Source: CALVZT01 sp964368755 (lineage in GTDB: Bacteria; Bacillota; Clostridia; Christensenellales; UBA1242). Taken from it: a stretch of 42,304 bases of DNA. The stretch is taken from positions 1-42,304 of the forward strand of contig CAYJCR010000008.1 of NCBI GenBank assembly GCA_964368755.1, given 5' to 3'. Position 1 is the stretch's first letter; each line of letters begins with the position of its first letter. A program made the translations under genes and the position numbers. Shown here one piece after another: positions 1 through 7,741 of the stretch. The notes under the pieces are model-generated. The model had not been told where the DNA came from and made no database searches. It was given only the letters and a program-made list of their open reading frames with translations.

Positions 1-92
1 ATATTAGCAAATATAATTCTTTTTGTCAACAGAAAAAAATAATTTTTTAATAAATTTTGAATAATTTTTTGCAACAAAAATCTATTGATTGG

Positions 93-121
93 TTGTGGAA
101 TATGATTTTTTTTGGTATACT
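93..121 (+). promoter_or_regulatory. Promoter of rpiB
   Basis: A -35 box TTGTGG (93-98), a 17-base spacer and a -10 box TATACT (116-121) preceded by TG one base upstream make an extended -10 vegetative promoter. The predicted start near 128 leaves a short leader containing the ribosome binding site AGAGGTAA. Confidence 0.65.
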
Positions 122-140
122 AAATTTAGAGGTAATTCAA

Positions 141-578
141 ATGGTTATTTTGGCAGCTGATCATGCTGGTTATGAACTAAAAGAGGAAATAAAAAAATAC
201 CTTGTCAAGAACAAATACGATGTTGTTGATGTTGGGGCTTTTGAGATCAATCTTACAGATAGTTATGTTCCATTCGTCAAGCTTGCAGTTAGTAGTATGC
301 AACGTGACCCTGACAGCAAAGCGATTGTTTGCTGTGGGAGTGGCATTGGAGTCAATATTGCTTGCAATAGGTTCAATGGTATATATGCAGTTGTAGGTAC
401 TAGTGTAGATCAGGTCAAGTTGGCGCGTCTTCACAATAATGCCAATGTTCTCAACTTTGGTGGGAGAGTGATAAGTTCCGCAAAGGCCAAACCTATTGTT
501 AGAGCATTCTTGGAGTCCCCATTCGAAGGTGGAAGGCACATACCAAGGATTCAAGAATTGGACAAGTTGGTCAAATAA
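141..578 (+). CDS. rpiB: Ribose-5-phosphate isomerase B (RpiB/LacAB family)
   Basis: Interconverts ribose 5-phosphate and ribulose 5-phosphate in the cytoplasmic pentose phosphate pathway. The 145-residue product has the family's usual length. The N-terminal AADHAGYELK holds the conserved Asp-His pair (residues 7-8), CCGSGIG at 64-70 carries the catalytic Cys and phosphate-binding loop, and HNNANVLNFGGR near residue 100 is the family signature. The reading frame stays open upstream to about position 57, but the ATG at 141 has the ribosome binding site AGAGGTAA about 8 bases before it and starts exactly where RpiB proteins begin, so I chose it. It has its own extended -10 promoter and is followed 43 bases later by an unknown membrane-anchored protein, possibly co-transcribed. 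LacA/LacB-type isomerase activity is an alternative, but no lactose genes are nearby. Confidence 0.93.
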   Translation: MVILAADHAGYELKEEIKKYLVKNKYDVVDVGAFEINLTDSYVPFVKLAVSSMQRDPDSKAIVCCGSGIGVNIACNRFNGIYAVVGTSVDQVKLARLHNNANVLNFGGRVISSAKAKPIVRAFLESPFEGGRHIPRIQELDKLVK

Positions 579-621
579 ATAATTTGCGAATAAATAACTA
601 ATCTTTTTCATATTGTGTAGT

Positions 622-1428
622 ATGAAGAAGATTTTTTTTGGTTCCAATAGATGTAATGACTCTTGTGGTAATACCATTGATAGTAATAGGCGTAAATCCA
701 AACGATCTAATAATATTTTTGCTGTACTCTTAGGCAAAAAAGTTCTTTGGACATTGCTTGTTACAATATTTGTATTGTGTTGCGTTGTTGGGCTTATAGT
801 GTTGCAGGGATGTTCTGTCAGCAAGTACAAACTTGTTATGAGACAAGTAAGTGAGTATCGCAAAAGCATCTTTGTGGGGGAAGCTGATAACTTTTCTGCC
901 ACCTTCACTACTGGTAAGAGAGAAGATCCGTATGTGTATGATGGTAGCAAAGCAAGTATGGTAGAATTCGGAGTACTTAGTGTGAAGTTTGGTAGCGATA
1001 TAGCAGACAATCCCGAATATATATTATTCATAGACACGCTTCAATATAGTGGCAAGTTGGAACGCAATCCTTATGATAACACATATGTTGCAGATATAGA
1101 GCATGAGATAAGTAGCAATGCAGATATCTATCTCAAGATATATGCCGAAGGTATTAACGAACACATAACAATGGTGTCCAAGTCAAAAGATTGGAAGATA
1201 GGATACAAGCAAGCTATCAGACTTGCCGTAGACGAGTGGGATAGTATTGTGTACAGTTATATCGATGGTAAGCAGTTGTCAGCAGAAGTGTTTGTCAAAA
1301 TTGTTGCTGATGGCGAACAAAAGTATTGGTATGTTAGTATGCTTTGTCCTAATGGCGATAACTACACCTGCCTTATTGATGTGAATAGTGGAGAAATATT
1401 GGCAAGAAAAGACAATTTGATTGCCTAA
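622..1428 (+). CDS. Membrane-anchored protein of unknown function, PepSY-like C-terminus
   Basis: I do not recognise this 268-residue protein with certainty. The first 40 residues are hydrophilic and basic, followed by one strongly hydrophobic segment (about residues 40-62) ending in LQGCS, which resembles a lipoprotein box but lies too far from the N-terminus to be a normal one. The rest should be extracytoplasmic. The last 35 residues (QKYWYVSMLCPNGDNYTCLIDVNSGEIL) look like a PepSY or DUF5590-type repeat, as in Bacillus YpmB-like cell-wall proteins; that is pattern recognition only. A TTG at 613 is in frame, but the ATG at 622 fits better. No good ribosome binding site is visible for either. 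It lies 43 bases after rpiB in the same direction. Confidence 0.6.
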   Translation: MKKIFFGSNRCNDSCGNTIDSNRRKSKRSNNIFAVLLGKKVLWTLLVTIFVLCCVVGLIVLQGCSVSKYKLVMRQVSEYRKSIFVGEADNFSATFTTGKREDPYVYDGSKASMVEFGVLSVKFGSDIADNPEYILFIDTLQYSGKLERNPYDNTYVADIEHEISSNADIYLKIYAEGINEHITMVSKSKDWKIGYKQAIRLAVDEWDSIVYSYIDGKQLSAEVFVKIVADGEQKYWYVSMLCPNGDNYTCLIDVNSGEILARKDNLIA

Positions 1429-1449
1429 TATTTTTTTATATGATACAAT
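1421..1449 (+). promoter_or_regulatory. Promoter of the 1489 gene
   Basis: TTGCCT (1421-1426), a 17-base spacer and TACAAT (1444-1449) with an upstream TG (extended -10). The -35 box overlaps the last codons of the preceding gene. The predicted start near 1456 gives a 33-base leader. Confidence 0.6.
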
Positions 1450-1488
1450 CAACTTAAGATAATTATTATATATTTGCGAAGGATAGAT

Positions 1489-2253
1489 ATGACAAAAAAG
1501 GAAATAATTTTTTATGGAGTAATAATAACTGCATCTGTAATGGTTGCATTGTTATTCTTTGTTTATTTCCTTATAGCGATATTTTCACCTATTACACTTG
1601 CTAAGGGTTACAACAATATCAACCACAATCTAAGTATCAAGTATTATGCCAAGAACTATGAGAAGACTAACAATTCTTCTGATTTGTACATTTTGGTCAA
1701 CAAAGCTGTTGAGTTCAAGAAGGACAAGACAATAGTTAAGTATTATCCTATGTTGGAAGAAGATTCCAAGTATGATGTACTCATTGAGTATGTCAATGGT
1801 ATCAATTACGAACAAGATGGTGCTGTTGAAGGCAATGTGTTTAGATCCAACGAGGACAATAGACTCAAATGTAGATATGTCAAAGCTTTGTCAACTTCAG
1901 ATGCTGAGAAGGCTTATCAATATGCCAAAGATGACTTAGCTGATGTTGAGAGTAGGGCTGATCTCAACTTTGTGTATGCAGGATTCTCTACAGTGATAGA
2001 CAATGTTGTGGAGTTATTTGATACTCAAGCTGTTGATGATATCATTGCCTATTATAACGATATCAAAGGAGATTTTGAGGACAAAAAATCTACAAATAAT
2101 GATTATGATAATGCAAGATACAGTTACAAAGCATTAGAGATATGTCAATTCTTATTATTACTCGACCAGAAAGAAGTCGAAGGCATTGATGCAACAAGTA
2201 TGAATGCAGACAAGATAGCATTGTCTAATGCATTCCAGTCGTACATTGATTGA
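1489..2253 (+). CDS. Single-pass membrane protein of unknown function
   Basis: A 254-residue protein of unrecognised family. It starts MTKKEIIFYG, has one long hydrophobic segment (about residues 6-34) and then a hydrophilic domain rich in Tyr, Asn and Asp that is predicted mostly helical. The domain may be extracytoplasmic and TPR-like, but no clear repeat can be assigned. The ATG at 1489 is chosen because AAGGA lies 5 bases upstream; an in-frame TTG at 1474 lacks such a site. It ends 20 bases before the hflX start, whose ribosome binding site follows its stop codon directly, so the two are probably co-transcribed. No function can be claimed. Confidence 0.65.
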   Translation: MTKKEIIFYGVIITASVMVALLFFVYFLIAIFSPITLAKGYNNINHNLSIKYYAKNYEKTNNSSDLYILVNKAVEFKKDKTIVKYYPMLEEDSKYDVLIEYVNGINYEQDGAVEGNVFRSNEDNRLKCRYVKALSTSDAEKAYQYAKDDLADVESRADLNFVYAGFSTVIDNVVELFDTQAVDDIIAYYNDIKGDFEDKKSTNNDYDNARYSYKALEICQFLLLLDQKEVEGIDATSMNADKIALSNAFQSYID

Positions 2254-2273
2254 TGAATCATAGGAGAGAAGAG

Positions 2274-3443
2274 ATGAAGAAGATTATAGGAACGGAGAAA
2301 CAGGTCGAAAGAGCAATCCTTATGGGTGTATCCTCTGACAAGACAGTTGTCAATATTGAAGATAGCCTTCAAGAACTTGTTGGACTTGCTACTACCGCTG
2401 GAGTTGAAGTTGTTGCAATGTGCTTCCAGAATATCAAGGATCCCAATGCTGCGACTCTTATTGGCAAAGGCAAAGTCAAAGAACTAGCTGAGATTGTTGA
2501 GCATAACAATGCTGACATTGTTATATTCGATTGCGAGCTAAGTGGATCTCAGATCAATAACATAAGTGAGGCAGTTGGTGCTAAGGTAATAGATAGATCA
2601 ATACTTATACTTGATATATTCGCAGGTCGTGCAACATCTAATGAAGGCAAACTTCAAGTACAACTTGCTCAGCTCAAATATACTCTTCCTAGACTTAGTG
2701 GACTCACTGGTACAAGCGGAAGATTTGGTGGTGGAGTAGGTATGCGTGGACCAGGTGAGACCAAACTCGAGCTTGACAAACGTGTTATCAAAGAGAATAT
2801 CCTCAAACTTGAAGCAGAAATAGACAAATTGAAGTCTCAGAGAGCTTTGAGACAATCTAACAGGATTAAGAATAACAAGAAAGTAGTTGCTATTGTTGGA
2901 TATACCAATGCCGGCAAAAGTACGCTTATGAATCTTTTGACCAAAGCAGATATATACGCTGATGATAAGTTATTTGCTACTCTTGATACGACAACGCGTA
3001 GCCTTTGGCTTGATAATGGCAAAGAGATACTTCTTACAGATACGGTTGGATTTATTGACAAACTTCCACATGCGTTCATTGATGCTTTTGCTTCGACTTT
3101 GGAGGAGACCAAACTTGCTAGCCTTATTATACATGTTGTGGACGTAACTAACCCAGAGCATGAAAAGCAAGAAGAGGTTGTTCTCAAAGTATTGAAAGAT
3201 CTTGGAGTGGACAAGACTCCAATCATAACGGTATACAACAAGATAGACAAGGCATTGATATTCAAGTCTATCAAATCTGATGATGAAGTTTTCGGCAATG
3301 GTGAAAGAAAATACTTAACGCGTATCGAGGACGTGAAAAAACAAGTCAAAGCTGTACCAAAAGATGTTATAACAATATCTGCCAAGAAGAATATTGGCAT
3401 AGAAGAACTAAAAGATAGAATATCTAGAATATTATTTAGCTAA
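2274..3443 (+). CDS. hflX: GTPase HflX
   Basis: Ribosome-associated GTPase of the OBG/HflX superfamily, which in other bacteria binds the 50S subunit and splits stalled or stressed 70S ribosomes. The 389-residue protein has the N-terminal HflX domain with IGKGKVKELAE (about 63-73), the glycine-rich GGGVGMRGPGETKLE linker (about 152-166), a coiled region (170-200) and the G domain: G1 GYTNAGKST (209-217), G3 DTVG (256-259) and G4 NKID (about 332). The reading frame is open further upstream with ATGs at 2250 and 2253, but the ATG at 2274 has AGGAG 7 bases before it and matches family starts. It follows the unknown membrane protein closely and is closed by a strong intrinsic terminator. Confidence 0.96.
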   Translation: MKKIIGTEKQVERAILMGVSSDKTVVNIEDSLQELVGLATTAGVEVVAMCFQNIKDPNAATLIGKGKVKELAEIVEHNNADIVIFDCELSGSQINNISEAVGAKVIDRSILILDIFAGRATSNEGKLQVQLAQLKYTLPRLSGLTGTSGRFGGGVGMRGPGETKLELDKRVIKENILKLEAEIDKLKSQRALRQSNRIKNNKKVVAIVGYTNAGKSTLMNLLTKADIYADDKLFATLDTTTRSLWLDNGKEILLTDTVGFIDKLPHAFIDAFASTLEETKLASLIIHVVDVTNPEHEKQEEVVLKVLKDLGVDKTPIITVYNKIDKALIFKSIKSDDEVFGNGERKYLTRIEDVKKQVKAVPKDVITISAKKNIGIEELKDRISRILFS

Positions 3444-3453
3444 ACATATAAAC

Positions 3454-3486
3454 AAACAACCGATTGGAAAACAATCGGCTGTTTTG
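3454..3486 (+). terminator. Intrinsic terminator after hflX
   Basis: CCGATTG (3460-3466) pairs with CAATCGG (3472-3478) around a 5-base loop, with further outer pairing and a T-rich tail. Confidence 0.8.
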
Positions 3487-3502
3487 TTATGCTAATTATG
3501 AA

Positions 3503-3691
3503 TTAGTTGCCACAAGGACCTTTGCAACAGCAAGAACTGAGAAGTAATAGTAATATAAGTGTGCAACAATCAAAGCCACCACCCATACCACCGCATCCAC
3601 AGTTGCCAAGAAGTAACAAGATAAGTATCAAGCAACAACAGTTGCTACCACCACCCATATTGCCACCGCATCCACCGAAGAATCCGTTCAT
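3503..3691 (-). CDS. Small Cys/Gly-rich hydrophobic protein (duplicated module)
   Basis: A 62-residue protein with 12 cysteines and many glycines. It is built from two similar modules, GGNMGGGSNCCCLILILLLL and GGMGGGFDCCTLILLLLL, each a Gly-rich turn, a Cys cluster and a Leu/Ile stretch, ending SSCCCKGPCGN. It is real rather than a shadow because a perfect GGAGGT lies 8 bases before the ATG at 3691; a longer reading to 3721 would swallow that site. Similar small high-cysteine proteins occur widely in Clostridia and are sometimes labelled chorion-class high-cysteine proteins; their role is unknown to me. It could be membrane-embedded, metal-binding or spore-associated, but nothing here decides. 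It converges on hflX and has a 25-base palindrome upstream. Confidence 0.75.
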   Translation of the reverse strand: MNGFFGGCGGNMGGGSNCCCLILILLLLGNCGCGGMGGGFDCCTLILLLLLSSCCCKGPCGN

Positions 3692-3736
3692 AGTATGTAC
3701 CTCCATATATTTTTTCTTCACTCAATTATGTAGTTA

Positions 3737-3761
3737 GATTGTAAGGGAACACCTTACAATC
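3737..3761. repeat. Perfect 10-bp inverted repeat upstream of the Cys/Gly-rich gene
   Basis: GATTGTAAGG (3737-3746), loop GAACA, CCTTACAATC (3752-3761). Read on the plus strand it is followed by GATTTTTT, so it could terminate rightward transcription. Read on the minus strand it lies 46 bases before the start codon of the small gene and its arm contains TTGTAA, 17 bases from TAACTA, so it may instead be an operator over that promoter. Confidence 0.6.
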
Positions 3762-4141
3762 GATTTTTTCTTCCGTATTCCTATACATAAGTATTTCTTC
3801 TCTAGGGCCCTTAGAGATTCTTCTGTATACTACATATTATGCGTATGACAAAAAAAGGTGTATGCAAAGTTCAAAATAATAAAAATATTTTAGATATATG
3901 TCAACTTATGTATGGTTATATCAAAACATTGATTTTTTGCTATCAAAACAACTATTTGTGCTGATATATGACTATTATTGTTACAAGAATATAATTGATA
4001 TAAAGTTTGCGAAGTCTATTTATAGACAATGGTGTGGGTTAGGGTACAAACATAAGATATGGATTTTTGATATAGTTTTTTGTCCTTATTATATATTTAA
4101 TAATAATAGAAAAAATATTATCCTTATTCATATTTTTTTTG
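3762..4141. other. Gene-poor AT-rich stretch
   Basis: No gene is supported here. The stretch holds an imperfect palindrome around TCTAGGGCCCTTAGAGA (3801-3818) and TATACT-like hexamers near 3826. A frame open from 3898 to 4164 has no ribosome binding site and a composition typical of random AT-rich sequence. Confidence 0.5.
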
Positions 4142-4170
4142 TTGACAAAATATTCCCAATGTAATACAAT
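4142..4170 (+). promoter_or_regulatory. Promoter of the Ig-like surface protein
   Basis: Perfect TTGACA (4142-4147), a 17-base spacer and TACAAT (4165-4170). The predicted start near 4177 gives a leader of about 133 bases. Confidence 0.75.
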
Positions 4171-4260
4171 CAAGTTGTCTTACAATTTAGGGGACTCTAT
4201 GTCTATTTTTTGGAACAAAAGGCAGAAGGAACAATAGAGACTACCTAATAGTCGTAGATG

Positions 4261-4274
4261 TTGACATATGTCAA
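4261..4274. promoter_or_regulatory. Perfect 14-bp palindrome in the leader of the surface-protein gene
   Basis: TTGACATATGTCAA reads identically on both strands and lies 36 bases before the start codon, inside the transcribed leader. It could bind a dimeric repressor or form a small RNA hairpin; its role is inferred only from symmetry and position. Confidence 0.4.
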
Positions 4275-4309
4275 TATCTGCATATCAAACAAAGATTCAA
4301 GGAGAAATT

Positions 4310-7300
4310 ATGAAAAGACTATCAAAACTATTAATATTTACTTTTGTATTGATGCTAGGTATGGGTTTTGCTATCGTTGGAGCAATGACAGGATCTGCTT
4401 ATGCAGATACACAAGCAACACCTGGATTTACTTATTCAGATGCATTTAGTATCAAACAAATCCCTTCATCAGCTACTTTTGGTGAAGCAGTTACTTTGTA
4501 TGGAGCAACAGGGGTTGATCTTGTTGTCAAAGGTCCAGACGGAGTAGCATTAACACAATATGACTTGGCTAATGAGGAGCAACTTGCTACCTACAACACT
4601 GCCAATGGCAATGATGTTATTGGTAAGAAGGCAGATGGTAATTATACTTTGAAGCCAGTACATGTTGGATATTATACTATTCAATACAGTTCTACAACTG
4701 GAGTCAAAGTATTCTCTCCAGAATACAAGATGCTTGTTAAGAAGGGTGCTTCTTATACTTATGAATTTGAGTATAATAGTGCTATCGTTCTTCCTGCTCA
4801 AGCTAATACCTCTAAAGATATCATACTTCCATTCCCAGCTGCATATAACGCAGATGGAGCAGAGCTCATCGGATATAACGGTGCGGCTACTACTGCTGGA
4901 GCAGGATATACTTATAGAATAGTAGTTAAGATGGATAACAAGACAATGTCTAGTGAAGGTGCTAGTGGTTCTATCGTAGCTCTTACTAAGAATACTGAAG
5001 GATATTACTTCTTCACACCAGTTGAAGGTACTATCACAGTTGAATACACTCTTATGAAGAACGGTGTTGCTGTTGCTCAACCTACAACAAAGACAATTAG
5101 TTGTGATTCTGCATATGACACTTCTAAGACTCAACTTAGCATAACAGTTACTGGTATGCCAACTACATCTACTGCAAGTTTGGGAAGCAAAGTATATCTT
5201 CCACTTCCTTCAGTTACAGACAAGGGCAATGTTGGATCAACAGTTAATTTCTATACAACAATCACTGTTAAGACTGGTGATACTGCTGTTACAGTAAGCA
5301 AAGATGATGATGGTATGTACTTTATCCCAACAATCAAAGCTGACTATGTAGTAACATATAATGTCAAAGATTTCTATGGCAAGACATTAGCTGAGCCATA
5401 CAGCCAGACTATTGTTAACATCCATGATACAAAATCTCCTAAGATTTATCTTGTTGATACTTATATTGCTAACAAAGCAAAGGCAGAAGGTTATGATGCA
5501 GATTTCATCAAATCTTTGGTAAGCACAACATTTGATGTTCCTTACAAAGTTAATGCTTCTACAGTTATCAACTTCCCAGCAATATATGGTGTTGATGAGT
5601 TTGTTGGATATTCTAATCTTACAATGTCTCGTAAGTTAACTGGTACTATCAATAACACATATAAGAACATCGATCTTAATAACTACAAATATCATGTATA
5701 TGAATCTACAAATGGTTTGGTTGAGGGCACATACGAGACTCTATCTGGATCTGATCTTACAGCATACAAGACATGGATTGAAGATGATTCTGATACGACC
5801 TACTATGTAATCAAAGAACAATATCGCAATATGTACAATGTTCCATTTGATTTTGACTCAAATGACCTTGGTGCTGGCGATTATACAATAACTTATAGAG
5901 TTAGTGATGGTACAACTTCTGCTACTACATTTACTCGTACAATTACACTTGGCAATTACACTGATCATATGGATGAAGTCAAAGTTACATTTGAGTCTTT
6001 CCCTACAGTAGTAAGAAATGGCCAAGAAGTAACAATTGTTCCAGTTCTTTCTGATTACTATGATAATGATATCGAAGTATCATACAAAGTTAACGGAGTA
6101 GTTGTTGTTCCTAATGCTGACAAATCACTTACTTTCACTGCAGCAAGCACAATGGTTAATGCAGGAAAGATATCTATCGAAGCAACAGCAACTAATGATT
6201 TTGGTAACCCTAATGTTATCACAAAATATATCAGCTTTATCGATTCAACTGCTGATGCTGATGCTCCAGAATTTGATGAGTGGAATTATGATGGTTTCCC
6301 TGAGACAAAAAATACATTCAATCAATACGCTGATGTTTATGTTCCTGGTGTTGTAATGACAGATGCAGATGCATATGTTAGAAAATACTTCGAAGTTAGA
6401 CAAATAGTTGGCGATGAATACAAGGTTGTTACTGGTGCTAAACTTATTGGTACAACAATCCAAGATGGAATTAGCTTCAAAGGTAACGTTGCTGCAAAAT
6501 ATCTTGTAACATATATTGCTGAAGATACAGCAGGCAATATCACAGTAGTAGGCGCTGTTACAACTGCTGCTCTTAATGACAAACAAGCTCCAACTATCTC
6601 TAGAGAGAGCAAAGATTATACAATGGAACTTGGTACAGAACTTGATCTTGGTGAGATCACAGCTACTGACAACGTTGGTACTCCAACAATCACAGTTACA
6701 AGCGATAGCGACGGTTATCTTATAAGCGATACTTTGTTTGTTCCTCGTGCACTTGGTACTTATACAATCACAATATCTGCTATAGATGCTAACAATAATG
6801 CTGCAGATGATGTAACACTCACTGTTAATGTTGTAGATAAGACAGCTCCAGTTATTGTAATGAACAATGGAGATGTATATGAGCAGACTCTTAGAGTTAT
6901 GCCAAATAGCGATGGCGATTTTGCTGCCGTTACTATTCCAAGCTTTACTGGTTATGATGTACAAACAATTGTTGGTTCTTTGTCAGAAATAGGCATTGCA
7001 TCAACAGAAGTTAAAGTTGCTGGTCCTAATAGCACAACTTATACAGTAGATACTACATCTACTACTTATAAGCTTACTAAGAATGCAAATGGCACTTATA
7101 CTTTCACTCCTGCAACAAAAGGTTCTTATACAATCACTTACACCGCAACTGACCTTAATGGTAATACTGCAACTCCAGTAACTATCAATCTTCAGGCTGG
7201 TGATACAGTTCCTCCAGTTATTACAGTAACTAATGAAGAAATCAAAACTGCTGCAAAACCTGGATATACATTTACTTTAAAGACATCTGAAATATCAGTT

Positions 7301-7630
7301 AAAGATGCTGTTGATGGAACACTTGCTTTCAAGACAATCAAAGTTCTTGATTCTAAGAATGCTGAAGTAGAAGCTACATTAAATGAGGCTAAGACAGAAT
7401 ATACTTACAAGCTTGACGATGCGGGTGTATATACACTTGAGATTACTGGTACTGATAAGGCTGGTAACACTCAGACTTATACTAAGTCAATAACAATCGC
7501 AGAAGATACAAAAGATTCTATGACAAAGAATGAGATTATTGGAACAGTACTCATTGTTATAGCAGTACTTGTACTTGCTGGTGTTATCATCTACTTCGTA
7601 AGAACTCGTACAAAGAAAATTAAGAAGTAA
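4310..7630 (+). CDS. Large cell-surface protein with Ig-like repeats and C-terminal membrane anchor
   Basis: A 1106-residue exported protein. It begins MKRLSKLLIF with a classic signal peptide ending at SAYA|D (cleavage after about residue 32). The ectodomain is a chain of beta-rich Ig-like or HYR/DUF5011-type modules, seen from recurring phrases such as DKTAPVIVMNNG, TVPPVITVTNEE, YTITYTATDLNGN and YTLEITGTDKAGN; the clearest lie in the last 350 residues. It ends with one membrane helix (about 1076-1097) and a basic tail RTRTKKIKK, so it is membrane-anchored rather than sortase-linked (no LPxTG). The ATG at 4310 is chosen for its GGAG site and signal peptide; an in-frame start at 4268 would add 14 residues before it. 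A consensus promoter drives it and a terminator follows. A role in adhesion or envelope structure is plausible but unproven. Confidence 0.85.
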   Translation: MKRLSKLLIFTFVLMLGMGFAIVGAMTGSAYADTQATPGFTYSDAFSIKQIPSSATFGEAVTLYGATGVDLVVKGPDGVALTQYDLANEEQLATYNTANGNDVIGKKADGNYTLKPVHVGYYTIQYSSTTGVKVFSPEYKMLVKKGASYTYEFEYNSAIVLPAQANTSKDIILPFPAAYNADGAELIGYNGAATTAGAGYTYRIVVKMDNKTMSSEGASGSIVALTKNTEGYYFFTPVEGTITVEYTLMKNGVAVAQPTTKTISCDSAYDTSKTQLSITVTGMPTTSTASLGSKVYLPLPSVTDKGNVGSTVNFYTTITVKTGDTAVTVSKDDDGMYFIPTIKADYVVTYNVKDFYGKTLAEPYSQTIVNIHDTKSPKIYLVDTYIANKAKAEGYDADFIKSLVSTTFDVPYKVNASTVINFPAIYGVDEFVGYSNLTMSRKLTGTINNTYKNIDLNNYKYHVYESTNGLVEGTYETLSGSDLTAYKTWIEDDSDTTYYVIKEQYRNMYNVPFDFDSNDLGAGDYTITYRVSDGTTSATTFTRTITLGNYTDHMDEVKVTFESFPTVVRNGQEVTIVPVLSDYYDNDIEVSYKVNGVVVVPNADKSLTFTAASTMVNAGKISIEATATNDFGNPNVITKYISFIDSTADADAPEFDEWNYDGFPETKNTFNQYADVYVPGVVMTDADAYVRKYFEVRQIVGDEYKVVTGAKLIGTTIQDGISFKGNVAAKYLVTYIAEDTAGNITVVGAVTTAALNDKQAPTISRESKDYTMELGTELDLGEITATDNVGTPTITVTSDSDGYLISDTLFVPRALGTYTITISAIDANNNAADDVTLTVNVVDKTAPVIVMNNGDVYEQTLRVMPNSDGDFAAVTIPSFTGYDVQTIVGSLSEIGIASTEVKVAGPNSTTYTVDTTSTTYKLTKNANGTYTFTPATKGSYTITYTATDLNGNTATPVTINLQAGDTVPPVITVTNEEIKTAAKPGYTFTLKTSEISVKDAVDGTLAFKTIKVLDSKNAEVEATLNEAKTEYTYKLDDAGVYTLEITGTDKAGNTQTYTKSITIAEDTKDSMTKNEIIGTVLIVIAVLVLAGVIIYFVRTRTKKIKK

Positions 7631-7643
7631 TATAACTAATATT

Positions 7644-7670
7644 AAGAACGCTGTATAGCGTTCTTTTTTT
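7644..7670 (+). terminator. Intrinsic terminator after the Ig-like protein gene
   Basis: AAGAACGCT (7644-7652), loop GTAT, AGCGTTCTT (7657-7665), then a T run. Confidence 0.9.
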
Positions 7671-7704
7671 ATTATCGCAATGAAGATAATTTACCACAAC
7701 TATG

Positions 7705-7734
7705 TTGCAAAAAATGGTTTTTTGGTGGTATACT
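7705..7734 (+). promoter_or_regulatory. Promoter of uvrB, apparently leaderless
   Basis: TTGCAA (7705-7710), an 18-base spacer and TATACT (7729-7734) with TG at 7726-7727. The -10 ends 7 bases before the ATG at 7742, so transcription should start at or beside the A of the start codon. Confidence 0.7.
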
Positions 7735-7741
7735 ACATTAT

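Noticed and set aside
177..1037. A long minus-strand open frame opposite rpiB and the 622 gene
   Set aside because: It covers conserved rpiB codons in antisense, has no ribosome site and shows no family pattern; it is a shadow.
3507..3737. A plus-strand Pro/Gln-rich frame (PPPIPPHPQLP) opposite the Cys/Gly-rich gene
   Set aside because: The minus-strand frame has a perfect GGAGGT site and a repeating module; the Pro-rich reading is its reverse image.
3898..4164. An 88-codon plus-strand frame in the gene-poor stretch
   Set aside because: No ribosome site, amino acids typical of translated AT-rich DNA, and it overlaps the promoter of the next gene.
7644..7665. GAAC...GTTC symmetry just upstream of uvrB, resembling a LexA box
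   Set aside because: The spacing is 10 bases rather than the 4 of GAACN4GTTC, and the symmetry is explained by the terminator stem.
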